NCBI RefSeq assembly: GCF_900184265.1
Contig: NZ_FXXA01000002.1
Coordinates: 2,528,539-2,592,538 of the forward strand
Origin: Eggerthella timonensis
GTDB taxonomy: Bacteria > Actinomycetota > Coriobacteriia > Coriobacteriales > Eggerthellaceae
Direction: 5' to 3'
Length of the DNA stretch: 64,000 nucleotides
In this document: piece by piece, positions 45,803 through 57,601 of the stretch
Numbering within the stretch: the stretch's first letter is position 1
Layout: every line of letters begins with the position of its first letter
The notes under the pieces: generated by a model
The model's input: only the letters and a program-made list of their open reading frames with translations
What the model was told of the DNA's origin: nothing
The model's database searches: none
Translations under genes and position numbers: made by a program

Positions 45803-46609
45803 CTACCACACCACCTTCCGCGCATCGAACACGGGGCCGTCGACGCACGCCCGCTGCTTGCCGTCCACCGTGTCCACCACGCATGACAGGCAGGCTCCGA
45901 CGCCGCATGCCATGCGCTTCTCGAGGGACACCTCGCAGGGCACGCCCGCCTCGGCCGCCATGCCGGCGACGATCTTCATGAGGGGCTCCGGGCCGCATAC
46001 GGCCAGGTAGTCGTACGGCTCGCCCGCCGCATCCGCCTCGGCGAGCGCCTCGGCGACGAGCGAGGTGCAGAAGCCCTCGCGGCCGAAGCTGCCGTCGTCG
46101 GTGGCGCAGCGCGGCGGAGACTCGAGCAGGGCCTCGTAGCGCGCGCGGCACGTGAGGGCGCCCTCGGTCTGCGCGCCCAGCACGACGTCCGTGCGCACGC
46201 CGGCCCCCACGAGCGATTCGGCCAGCATGAACAGCGGCGCCGCGCCCACGCCGCCGCCCACAAGGAGCGCGCGGCGCGCGTCGGGCGCCGGCTGCCACGT
46301 GCGGCCCACTGGCCCGACGAGCTCGACGTCGCCGGCCAGCGGCCCGTCGGCAGCCAGCGCCGTCATGTGCGCGCTTCCGAAACCGACCGCCTGGTAGAGG
46401 ATCTCGAGCGTTCCCGCGCGGGCGTCGCGCGCGTACACCGAGAACGGGCGGCGCAGGATGTGCGCCTCCATGCCCGGCACCTTCATGTGCACGAACTGCC
46501 CCGGCTCGATGGACGCCGCGATGGCGGGCGCCTCGAGCGTCATGAGGTAGAGGTTCGGGCCCACGCACGCGTTATCCCGCATGCGCGCCCGTTCGTTGAC
46601 GAGTGCCAC
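45803..46609 (-). CDS. pyrK: PyrK, dihydroorotate dehydrogenase electron-transfer subunit
   Basis: 268 aa. FAD-binding domain with RRPFSVYA, then LLVGGGVGAAPLF for NAD, and the [2Fe-2S] site CGVGACLSC with a later Cys. It passes electrons between PyrD and NAD+. The GTG at 46609 has AAAGG at seven bases; another GTG at 46624 is the longest option. Confidence 0.92.
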   Translation of the reverse strand: MALVNERARMRDNACVGPNLYLMTLEAPAIAASIEPGQFVHMKVPGMEAHILRRPFSVYARDARAGTLEILYQAVGFGSAHMTALAADGPLAGDVELVGPVGRTWQPAPDARRALLVGGGVGAAPLFMLAESLVGAGVRTDVVLGAQTEGALTCRARYEALLESPPRCATDDGSFGREGFCTSLVAEALAEADAAGEPYDYLAVCGPEPLMKIVAGMAAEAGVPCEVSLEKRMACGVGACLSCVVDTVDGKQRACVDGPVFDARKVVW

Positions 46610-46789
46610 GTTCCTGCCTTTCACTCCTCGCCGCCGCCCTCGCGAGCGGCGCCGCGCGTTTTCGTCTCTCGGCCGTCGATTGTATCATCTGCGCGCGGGA
46701 CGCACGGCTGACAAGCCAAAATGCAAGGAATGTGCACGCCAGGGGCGCGGATGCGCCCGCTGGCGCGGCGGAAGGCGCGAACGGCGAGG

Positions 46790-47437
46790 CTACCGCCGGC
46801 GGCGCACGGGAGCGCAGGCGTGGCGAGGACGCGCGGCTCGACGCTCCTCGCACCAGCGGAACGCAAGCGATACGAGCAGCCACGCCGCGACGGCCGCGAG
46901 CGCGCCCACGAGGAAGCCGGCCAGCACGTCGGAGGGATAGTGCGCCACGAGGTAGCAGCGCGCCGCGCCCATGACCAGCATGACGAGCGAGCCGCCCAGC
47001 ACCGTCTTCCAGGTTCGGCATGCCAGCATGAGCGCCACCATCGCCGCCGAGGCCGCGGTCATGTGCCCGGAGGGGAACGAGAACCCGTCCTCGGGCGCGG
47101 CGCCGGCGAAGCGCCACCAGTCGAGAAAGAGCGTGGACGACTCGAACGGCCGCGGCCGCGCAACGAGGTCCTTGAGCACGATGTTGGTGGCGAGCGCACC
47201 CAGGCAGATGGCGACGAACATGACCGCCCCTGCACGTCGCGTGCGCTTGAACGCCATGAGCACGAGGGCCAGCGCGAAGAAGCACGCGCCCTTCTCGCCC
47301 ACGAAGCTCACCGCCTCGAACAGCGGCGTGAGCGCGAAGCCCCCGCATTCTGCGAGCGCGTGCAGCGCCCCCAAGATCGTCGTATCGAACGCGGCGAACG
47401 CATCGTTCAGCCACGCGGCCATCAGGGTCGTTTCCAT
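46790..47437 (-). CDS. PAP2-family phosphatase
   Basis: 215 aa. Several transmembrane helices and the phosphatase motif split in three: KDLVARPRP, FPSGHM, and ARCYLVAHYPSDV. It would dephosphorylate a lipid phosphate such as undecaprenyl diphosphate. ATG 47437 has AAAGG upstream; the frame runs on to 47731 without coding character. Confidence 0.9.
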   Translation of the reverse strand: METTLMAAWLNDAFAAFDTTILGALHALAECGGFALTPLFEAVSFVGEKGACFFALALVLMAFKRTRRAGAVMFVAICLGALATNIVLKDLVARPRPFESSTLFLDWWRFAGAAPEDGFSFPSGHMTAASAAMVALMLACRTWKTVLGGSLVMLVMGAARCYLVAHYPSDVLAGFLVGALAAVAAWLLVSLAFRWCEERRAARPRHACAPVRRRR

Positions 47438-47579
47438 CGAGCCGTCCTTTCGTCTCACGGATGTCGCGGGGTCCTTGCGGGCCCCGCCGAGCCTCCATGA
47501 AACGATGCGCGCCGCCCGGCGGCAAGCCACGATGCGTCGCGCGGGCGACACGGTGCGTGCCTCCGCCGACGACCAGGGA

Positions 47580-48197
47580 TTACGAGCGCAGGATACGGTA
47601 GCCGACGACGGCCTTCGCCAGAAACAGCGCGAACGCGAGCGTGGTTGCGTAGGGCTGCATGGTGGAAACGAACAGATCGACGGCGACCGCTTGCACCGTG
47701 AACCCGACGAGGCCGACGACGCGCGCCGCACGGCGCGGACCCGCGACGGCCAGCGCGACCTCCACCGCGCCCACGAGCACGAGCGAGACGATGGCCGCCG
47801 CCATGACGGCGAACGACACGCCGAAATCCACGGATACGCCGTACTCGACCAGGTTCGCCATGCGCACGAACGAGCCGTCGTCCACGCCGTACAGCGGCAG
47901 GAACGCGAACACGACGGCCATCATGTCGAGCAGGCCGAACGACAGCATGCCGCCGCTGCGCGCCGACGAGCGGCGCTCGTCGCGGGCGAGCACGATGAGG
48001 TCGTCGGTGGACAGGAGATCGTCCACCGACACGTCGAACAGGCGCGCGACTGCCTGCAGCGAGTCGAGGTTGGGCGAGCCGCCGCCCGTCTCCCACTTCG
48101 ACACGGCCGTGCGCGACACGTACAGCTTGGCGGCAAGCTGTTCCTGGGTCAGGCCGCGCTCGGTGCGCAGCGCTTTCAGCTTCTCTCCGAAATCCAC
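47580..48197 (-). CDS. XRE-family regulator with membrane domain
   Basis: 205 aa. N-terminal helix-turn-helix (GLTQEQLAAKLYVSRTAVSKW), then three to four hydrophobic helices (about residues 85-200). Such membrane-tethered XRE regulators sense envelope or unknown signals. It is an orphan gene. Confidence 0.85.
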   Translation of the reverse strand: MDFGEKLKALRTERGLTQEQLAAKLYVSRTAVSKWETGGGSPNLDSLQAVARLFDVSVDDLLSTDDLIVLARDERRSSARSGGMLSFGLLDMMAVVFAFLPLYGVDDGSFVRMANLVEYGVSVDFGVSFAVMAAAIVSLVLVGAVEVALAVAGPRRAARVVGLVGFTVQAVAVDLFVSTMQPYATTLAFALFLAKAVVGYRILRS

Positions 48198-48264
48198 AGG
48201 ACGCGCCCCCTTTCAGGCTCCCAAGATGGCGGAGCCGCGGCGCTCCGGCAAGACACGTTTCGTG

Positions 48265-49125
48265 TCATCGCCCATCCTCGCTGGTCGCAGACTTGCGAGC
48301 GACCGCGCAGATCGTCGGGCTCGCGTCGTCGAAGGGCGCGCCCGCCGCGTCGCCGACCAGCTCCGCCACCTCGAAACCGGCCGCCTCGAGCTCTGCCGAG
48401 AGCGTCGCGGGCGTGAAGTACGTGTTCCACAGATGATAGGTCGTCGCGCCTTCGGGCGCGATCACCGCGATCTGCTCGAGCGACACGGCGTCGGAGAAGC
48501 GGACGCATCGCTGCACCTCGAGGTGCGGGCCCGGGTTCCAGAACCCGCCTGCAGGGTGCTCCTCCCACGTCGTGCGCTCCTCGAAGACCTCGAGCTTGCG
48601 CTGCGAGAACACGTCGAGCACGAGCGCGCCGCCCGGCCGCAAACGCTCGCGGACACGGCGCAGCGCGACGCGGCGCTCGTCGGTCGACAGCGCGCCGTAG
48701 TCGCAGTAGATCATGACGGCGATGTCGAAGGTCCCGTCCAGATCGAGCTCAAGGTAATTCCGGCATCGGTAGTCGATGGCGAGGCCCTGCTCGTCCGCGG
48801 AGCCCCGCGCATGGCCGAGCGAGCGCGGCGAGAGGTCGACGCCCGTCACCGCGTAGCCCGCGCGCGCGAAGCGCTCGGCGTACAGCCCGGGCCCGCAGCC
48901 CAGGTCGAGCAAGCGCGGATGCGTCGCCGGAGGCGCCGTGGCGCGTATCCAGTCGACGGAGCGGTCCATGAACGCGAAGCTGCGGCTGGCACCCTCGAAC
49001 GCGGAATCGAGATGCGCCGCCAGCATGCCGCGCGAGATATGCTCGTCGTCCCAGAACGCCGCGCCGGTACGTTCGTACAGCTCGGGCGTTCTCATCAGCT
49101 CGTGCAGGTCCTCGTACAGCGTCAC
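48265..49125 (-). CDS. Class I SAM-dependent methyltransferase
   Basis: 286 aa. SAM motif I LLDLGCGPGLYAERFA, then GVDLSPRSL and LRPGGALVLDVF. Substrate unknown. The C-terminal half carries a conserved WNTYFTPATL element. A separate unit between the XRE regulator and the divergent 49230 gene. Confidence 0.88.
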   Translation of the reverse strand: MTLYEDLHELMRTPELYERTGAAFWDDEHISRGMLAAHLDSAFEGASRSFAFMDRSVDWIRATAPPATHPRLLDLGCGPGLYAERFARAGYAVTGVDLSPRSLGHARGSADEQGLAIDYRCRNYLELDLDGTFDIAVMIYCDYGALSTDERRVALRRVRERLRPGGALVLDVFSQRKLEVFEERTTWEEHPAGGFWNPGPHLEVQRCVRFSDAVSLEQIAVIAPEGATTYHLWNTYFTPATLSAELEAAGFEVAELVGDAAGAPFDDASPTICAVARKSATSEDGR

Positions 49126-49229
49126 GGGCGCTCCTTCTTCGGCGGTTGCATCGACGTTCGTCGTGCCATTCTATCATCTGGTATCATGCTGCCCCTGAGA
49201 GCATGACGCACCGCGACCGAAGGAGTTCC

Positions 49230-49715
49230 GTGGAGAAGCTGCCGCCTATCGAGAAAGTGTACGAGGCCCTGAGCGCCGTCGCCGACGGCCGCGTGACGCT
49301 GCGCCCCGACGAGCGGCAGGCGACCGTCGCCTCGTCGAACGGCGCGAAGACCTACACGGTCGCCTGGAGCGAGGACGGCTCGACGTACTCCTCGAACGAC
49401 AACGCCACGTACTGGCAGGGCTATGCGGGCTACCCCGTCATCGCCGTGCTCATGGAGCAAGGCCGCCTGCCGCTCGACCGCGCCGTGGCCGACGGGTTCG
49501 CGCAGGTGAACTGGACCGAGCTCAACGAGCGCTGCCGACGCGACTACGCTGCCGCCGTGCGCGCCGTCGTCGACGAGCGCGGCCTCGACGCCGTCCGGGC
49601 ACAGGCTGCGGCGCAAGCCGCCTACGACGCCCTCGCCGGGCTCGATCTTTCCGTCAAGCGCGGATCGGCCAAGCCGCCGAAGTCCCCCAAGTCCCCGAAA
49701 CCCCCGAAGGCGTAA
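49230..49715 (+). CDS. Conserved hypothetical protein
   Basis: 161 aa with GTG 49230 after AAGGAG; the earlier ATG at 49203 is poor. The N-terminal half reads as a small alpha/beta domain (TVAWSEDGSTYSSND, GYPVIAVLMEQG), the tail is Lys/Pro-rich (KPPKSPKSPKPPK). No family recognised. It lies 9 nt upstream of the DUF3267 gene. Confidence 0.65.
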   Translation: MEKLPPIEKVYEALSAVADGRVTLRPDERQATVASSNGAKTYTVAWSEDGSTYSSNDNATYWQGYAGYPVIAVLMEQGRLPLDRAVADGFAQVNWTELNERCRRDYAAAVRAVVDERGLDAVRAQAAAQAAYDALAGLDLSVKRGSAKPPKSPKSPKPPKA

Positions 49716-49724
49716 GGAGGCGGC

Positions 49725-50350
49725 ATGGCCGACCAGGAGCGCAAGCTGACGAAAGCCGAGCTGGCCCGCAAGGAAGCGTTCGAGCGGGCGAAGGCCGATT
49801 TCGAGGCGCAAGGGTTCCGCACGCAGCCGCTGACCCTCAGCGTGGTGTCGGCCAACGTCCAGGCCCTCGTGCTGGGGCTCCCCCTCGCCGTCGTGCTGGG
49901 CGCGGGGTTCTTCCTGCTGCATCCGACCCTCAGCTTCTCGTTCGACCTCGTCGGCACGCTGCTCGTGCTGGCCGCGTTCTTCGCGCTCGTCGTGCTCCAC
50001 GAGCTCATCCACGGCATCGCGTGGAGCGCATGCGCGAAGGGCGGATGGAAATCGGTCTCGTTCGGCGTGATCTGGCAGTACCTGACGCCGTACTGCACGT
50101 GCGACGAGCCCCTGTCGAAGCGCGCCTACGTCGTGGACGCGCTCGCTCCCACCGTGGTGCTGGGCCCGCTCCTCGTGATCGCGGCGTACGCGAGCGGATC
50201 CGCGGCAGTGCTGGCCGTCGGGCTGCTCATGATCCTCGAGGAGGGGGCGGCTTGGTCATCGCGCTCAAGATGCTGCGCTTCAAGCCCGGCAGCGAGGTGC
50301 GCTTCCCCGACCACCCTTTCGAATGCGGCCTCGCGGCGTTCGTTCGGTGA
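49725..50350 (+). pseudogene. DUF3267 membrane metallopeptidase-like protein, frameshifted
   Basis: Frame 1 from 49725 has two to three transmembrane helices and the motif LHELIHG (HExxH-type), ending in GLLMILEE near 50246. The C-terminal part (LVIALKMLRFKPGSEV to FECGLAAFVR) is in the -1 frame and ends at 50350. The switch lies at the G-run 50243-50247. A one-base loss in this run explains it; a sequencing error or programmed shift cannot be excluded. Unshifted, the frame continues over the next gene to 50588 with no sensible sequence. Confidence 0.8.
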
Positions 50351-50442
50351 CGATCCTGCCACAACCCTGAAAACTCCGCTGCGCCGCGGCGCGCGCCCGC
50401 GAGCATGGAGGGCGTCGCAACCGCTTGAAAGGAGCTTTCATC

Positions 50443-50856
50443 ATGGGATTCTCATTGTTCATCAACTTCGACGGGAACTGCCGCCAGGCCGTCGACTTCT
50501 ACGCGCACGTGTTCGATTCGGAAGTGCAAGGGCTCATGACGTTCAGCGAGATGCCGCCCGACCCAACCTATGTCGTCTCCGAGGATGATCGCGACAAGAT
50601 CATGTACTGCAGCATGATGATCGGCGGCACGAACGTCATGTTCAGCGACGTGCCGAGCGGCATGCCGTTCACGCAGGGAAACAACATCAGCCCCGTGGTG
50701 AGCCTGAAGAAGGACGCCGACGTGAGCCGCGCCTTCGACCGGCTCAAAGCGGGCGGAACGGTGGACATGGAACTGCAGACGACGTTCTGGAGCCCGTTGT
50801 ACGGCATGGTGACCGACCGCTTCGGCGTGCCCTGGCAGCTCATGATCGACGAGTGA
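50443..50856 (+). CDS. VOC-family (PhnB/glyoxalase-like) protein
   Basis: 137 aa. The start MGFSLFINFDGNC and the later FWSPLYGMVTDRFGVPWQLM are typical of the PhnB-like VOC group. Function unknown. ATG 50443 has AAAGGAG eight bases ahead. Its end overlaps the convergent acetyltransferase by 17 nt. Confidence 0.88.
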   Translation: MGFSLFINFDGNCRQAVDFYAHVFDSEVQGLMTFSEMPPDPTYVVSEDDRDKIMYCSMMIGGTNVMFSDVPSGMPFTQGNNISPVVSLKKDADVSRAFDRLKAGGTVDMELQTTFWSPLYGMVTDRFGVPWQLMIDE

Positions 50857-51424
50857 GGTCGCGCACGTACCTGACCTCGCACACGGCGCTTCCGCCTACC
50901 TCGACCTCGGCGACATCGCCGTTCGGCGCGAACCCGCGGCGCTCGTAGAAGGCACGGGCGCCGCGGTTCTCCTCGAGCACCCAGAGGTAAGCGCGCTCGA
51001 ATCCCTCGGCCGCCAGCGCATCGAGCGCGGCGTCCAGCAAACGCGACCCGAGGCCGCATCCTCCGCGTTCGGGCAGCACGTACAGCGACACGATCTCGCC
51101 CCATCCCGCAAGCGCCCCATCGCGCGACGGCCCGTACGTGCACACGCCCGCCACCTCGCCGCCCGCACACGCCACCCAGGTGCAATCCGCGTGGTCCTCG
51201 AGCGACGCGGCCCATGCGCTCGGCGACAGCGCATCGAGGTACTCCTGCTCTACGATGCCCGCATACGCCTCCCGCCACGTGCTCACGTACACCTGCGCCA
51301 CCGCCGCCCTGTCGTCGTGAGGTGCGAGCCTGCGCACCTCGACGTCTTCCCGCATGCGATTCCCGGCCCACGAGACGAGCGCCTCCAGAGAGGGCTCAAG
51401 GGCTCGGCCTGCTTCCGTTTCCAC
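50840..51424 (-). CDS. GNAT-family N-acetyltransferase
   Basis: Acetyl-CoA site PERGGCGLGSRLLDAAL and YERRGF are clear. The 51424 GTG has AGGGGAG upstream and gives 194 aa; the ATG at 51355 (MREDVEVRRL) is an alternative start. Substrate unknown. Confidence 0.85.
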   Translation of the reverse strand: METEAGRALEPSLEALVSWAGNRMREDVEVRRLAPHDDRAAVAQVYVSTWREAYAGIVEQEYLDALSPSAWAASLEDHADCTWVACAGGEVAGVCTYGPSRDGALAGWGEIVSLYVLPERGGCGLGSRLLDAALDALAAEGFERAYLWVLEENRGARAFYERRGFAPNGDVAEVEVGGSAVCEVRYVRDLTRRS

Positions 51425-51543
51425 GGTCTCCCCTTTCGATGCTCGCTTCCAGGGCACGGAATTGTACGTGCTTTCCGCGACTGCCCCCAGCCGGCGACAA
51501 TCATAGCATCCGCGCAGGATCGACACAGGGAGAGGTGACGGGA

Positions 51544-51762
51544 ATGAAAGCGCCCGCTGCTCACCTGGAGCTGCCGGGCGGCCCGTCCGCGTACGTCTTC
51601 GCGGCGGACGCGTACCGGTTCGACGGCTACGCGCGCTACGCCGCCTTGGACTTCGACGAGCGCGAGAAAGCGCGCGTGCGCGCCGAGCGCATCCCCGGGA
51701 ATGCACGGCGGCGCGGGCCATGGGCTCAGAGCCGTGCCGCCGAAGCGGATGGCGCGTCGTAG
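51544..51762 (+). CDS. Short ORF, possible gene fragment
   Basis: 72 aa with GAGGTG upstream; middle part FAADAYRFDGYARYAALDF looks protein-like, but the tail is Arg/Ala-rich. It may be a remnant of a longer gene. No family recognised. Confidence 0.35.
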   Translation: MKAPAAHLELPGGPSAYVFAADAYRFDGYARYAALDFDEREKARVRAERIPGNARRRGPWAQSRAAEADGAS

Positions 51763-51769
51763 AAACGCA

Positions 51770-52129
51770 TCACGCGGACTCGGCTTCCAGGATAGCTCGG
51801 ATACGATCGGCAAACACGCCCAAATCTCGAAAAATCGCTTCCGCAATGTATTCGAAGCTGACGCCCTCGTAGTTATGCACAAGGCGATGGCGCATGCCGC
51901 TCACGTAGCTCCACTCGCCATCAGGGTGGGCGTCTTTGAATTCCCGCGAGAGCGCGTGTGTCTGTTCGCCGATCTCGGCCAACGGCATCGAAAGCATCCA
52001 CTGCGTGTCGCGGTCTTCGAGCACGCGATCCTCGGTGATCTCGTTGCGACGAACGCAATCGTCGATCTGCGCAGCCACTTCGAGAATTCGCGCGAGCTTC
52101 CTTCGGTCGCCTCCGCGATCACAGGGCAA
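51770..52129 (-). CDS. hepT: HepT-family (DUF86) toxin
   Basis: 119 aa. The C-terminal RHRLVHNYEG carries the RX4HXY motif of HepT ribonucleases. The TTG start at 52129 is inferred: it overlaps the end of mntA by 11 nt, typical of this pair. The frame extends upstream to a GTG at 52180, which lacks a ribosome binding site. Confidence 0.82.
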   Translation of the reverse strand: MPCDRGGDRRKLARILEVAAQIDDCVRRNEITEDRVLEDRDTQWMLSMPLAEIGEQTHALSREFKDAHPDGEWSYVSGMRHRLVHNYEGVSFEYIAEAIFRDLGVFADRIRAILEAESA

Positions 52130-52421
52130 CCCCCTCTTCTTCGATCGCCTGCAGCAAAGGACTGCCCTCTTGTATCTCACGACGTTCGTACACGTCTACG
52201 CGCTTGCCGGACGCCTCGTGAAGCTCCTCGGCGATCGCAAACACCGATCTCGCCTGAAAACCGTCACCGCCGTAGACGACCATATCGATGTCGGACTCGG
52301 GGGTCGCCGTACCTCGAGCGTACGACCCGAACACCACGGCTTTATCTACACGGTGCCTGTCGATGATGGGCCGCACGATGCCCGAAAGACCATCGAGGCT
52401 GAGAATATCGGTATCGGACAC
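52119..52421 (-). CDS. mntA: MntA-like nucleotidyltransferase antitoxin
   Basis: 100 aa. GSYARGTATPESDID is the nucleotidyltransferase motif (GSx10DxD). MntA inactivates HepT by adding AMP in related pairs. GTG 52421 has AAGGAGG upstream. It heads the pair with hepT. Confidence 0.85.
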   Translation of the reverse strand: MSDTDILSLDGLSGIVRPIIDRHRVDKAVVFGSYARGTATPESDIDMVVYGGDGFQARSVFAIAEELHEASGKRVDVYERREIQEGSPLLQAIEEEGVAL

Positions 52422-52454
52422 GAGCGCACCTCCTTGACGAGCAGTATAGGCTCA

Positions 52455-52484
52455 TTCTACCTTATCCACCGAACCGTTGCCAAA
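52455..52484 (-). promoter_or_regulatory. Probable mntA-hepT promoter
   Basis: On the minus strand TTGGCA, 18 nt, TAGAAT; a second -10, TATACT, lies at 52444-52449. Confidence 0.55.
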
Positions 52485-52487
52485 AAC

Positions 52488-52521
52488 GGCACCTCGCCCC
52501 CGCAAGAGAACGAGGTGCCGC
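52488..52521 (-). terminator. carB terminator
   Basis: 10-bp stem CGGCACCTCG with a 14-nt loop, followed by TTTTT on the minus strand. It ends the carAB unit and lies directly upstream of the mntA promoter. Confidence 0.85.
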
Positions 52522-52557
52522 ACGAAGGTCGATCGCAGCGCAACACCCAACGCCCCT

Positions 52558-55793
<3,236 letters not shown>

Positions 55794-55794
<1 letters not shown>

Positions 55795-57275
55795 TAGTCT
55801 TCCTCTCCTGATTGAAGGCTTCCCGTGGCGGGCTCAGCGCCATTCAGAACCTGCCGCCGTTCGCACACGGCCTCAAGGCCGCTTAGCTCGTCGGCCGCAG
55901 AACCTTCAAGGCGCTGAGATCCGTCACGAAAACCCTGCTTCCCTGTTCCCGCAAACGACCAGCCGGCCAGGCGGTCCTCGGCGATGTCGATGTCGAGGTA
56001 GTCGGCGCGGCCCTCCATCAACCGGGCGAACGCCGTGAACAGATAGTGGGCGTCGGTGGGGCCCGGCGAGGCCTCGGGATGGTACTGCACGGAGAACGCG
56101 GGGACGTCGAGGAACGCGACGCCCTCGGCCGTGCCGTCGTTGAGGTTCACGTGCGTGAGCTGGATGCGCCCGAAGCGCGCGTTCTCGACGACGGGGGCGA
56201 CGCCGCGGCGCGCCCAGCAGCGCAGGTCGTCCTCGTGCGCGGCGACGCCGTCCGACAGCTCCGGCACGAGCGCGCCGAGGCTGGGGAACACGAGGCCGAA
56301 GCCGTGGTTCTGCGCGGTGATCTCCACGCGGCGCGTGCGCAGGTTCATGACGGGGTGGTTGCCGCCGCGGTGGCCGAACTTGAGCTTCTCGATGTCCGCG
56401 CCCGCCGCCTTGGCGATCATCTGGTGCCCCAGGCAGATGCCGAACACGGGCACCTTGCCCAAAAGCTGCTCCACCTGGGCGAACGTGCCCTCGACAGCTT
56501 CGGGGTCGCCCGGGCCGTTCGACAGGAACACGCCGTCGGGACGCATCGCCAGCACGTCGGCGGCCGGGGCGTCCCACGGCACGCAGGTCACGTCGCAGCC
56601 GGCGCGCACGAGGTTCTCGAGGATGGAGCGCTTCGCGCCGCAGTCGTAGGCCGCAACCTTGAACCGCGGCTCGGGCGGCGCGGCGAGCGCGAACGCCTGG
56701 GAGGCCGGCAGCCGGTCGGCCGCGAAGCGGTACGGACGCGGGCACGACACCGCGGCCGCGAGGTTCTGCCCGACGATGGACGCGCTCCCGCGCACCTTGG
56801 CGAGGAGGCTGGCCTCGTCGACGTCGACGGTGGACAGCACGGCGCGCTGCGCGCCGCGGTCGCGCACGTGGCGCACGAGCGCGCGGGTGTCAACGCCCTC
56901 GACGGCCACCACGCCGTGCGCGCGCAGGTAGTCGGGCAGGCTCTGCGCGCTGCGCCAGTTCGACGGCGTCGTGCACATATCGCGCACGACGAGCCCGCGC
57001 AAGGCGGGCTCGTCGGACTGCGCGTCGTCCCCGTTCACGCCGTAGTTGCCGATCTGAGGGTAGGTCATCGTGACGATCTGGCCCGCGTACGACGGGTCGG
57101 AGATCACCTCGAGGTAGCCCTCGAGCGACGTGTTGAAGCATATCTCTCCGAACACCTCCCCCGCCGCCGCGCACGACGTGCCGCGGAACACGGCACCGTC
57201 CTCGAGCACGAGGGCCGCCGGTGCCCCGGCGGGCTTCGACGTTCCCTTCATCAGCCGCTTCGATATCTCGCTCAA
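55794..57275 (-). CDS. carA: Carbamoyl phosphate synthase small subunit, with insert and C-terminal extension
   Basis: 493 aa, against about 360-390 usually. N-terminal CPSase domain, then the glutaminase with nucleophile in FGICLGHQ and the later His/Glu in YHPEASPGP. About 35 residues are inserted before THVNLNDGT, and about 60-70 low-complexity residues follow the normal end. The TTG at 57275 follows GGAAGG; ATG 57251 is an alternative. The leader forms an attenuator. Confidence 0.93.
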
Positions 57276-57310
57276 GCTTCCATCCTTCCGTGTGTGCAGC
57301 GCGCGCGTAT

Positions 57311-57340
57311 AAAAAAGCACCCCGTCCCTCGACGGAGTGC
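57311..57340 (-). terminator. Attenuator terminator in the carA leader
   Basis: On the minus strand GCACTCCGTC-GAGG-GACGGGGTGC then TTTTTT. It lies 36 nt before carA, in the leader rather than after a gene. The CUCCGU of its 5' arm can pair instead with ACGGAG in the upstream PyrR-like hairpin. Confidence 0.85.
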
Positions 57341-57368
57341 TGGAAAATGCGGAAAGGTGCGCTGCGTG

Positions 57369-57400
57369 CCTTGTCGGTCTCTCCGTACCGCCTTAAAGGT
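57369..57400 (-). promoter_or_regulatory. PyrR-type RNA binding hairpin in the carA leader
   Basis: The minus-strand leader has ACCUUUAAGG, then GGUACGGAGAGACC and ACAAGG. The loop sequence CGGAGAG fits the PyrR recognition pattern CNGNGAG. The stem is closed by CCUU/AAGG. A TATACT -10 at 57409-57414 puts the RNA start right before it. PyrR with UMP would stabilise this hairpin and so let the terminator form. Confidence 0.75.
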
Positions 57401-57414
57401 TGTTCGGTAGTATA

Positions 57415-57590
57415 CGCCTATTGCGAGTTTTCTTTCTTTAAAATGCAATTTTTATTTGCTATTTATAATTTTTATGCAGTATTGAATCATCGATCAGATC
57501 GTTTGGAGGGGCCGTCGAGCCCCGATGGTAATTCATGATGGCTCAACGTATACTTGAGGCAGACCGCCGCAGAGCGGTGCCATCCTGCGA
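57415..57590. other. AT-rich intergenic segment
   Basis: About 80 nt (57420-57500) are clearly more AT-rich than the surroundings, with TATAAT at 57464 but no good -35. It is the upstream region of the 57602 gene and may mark foreign DNA or a promoter under a regulator. Confidence 0.4.
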
Positions 57591-57601
57591 TAGGAGGAAC
57601 C

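Noticed and set aside
46666-46672. CNGNGAG-like motif upstream of pyrK, as a possible second PyrR site
   Set aside because: No flanking stem and no leader terminator could be found.
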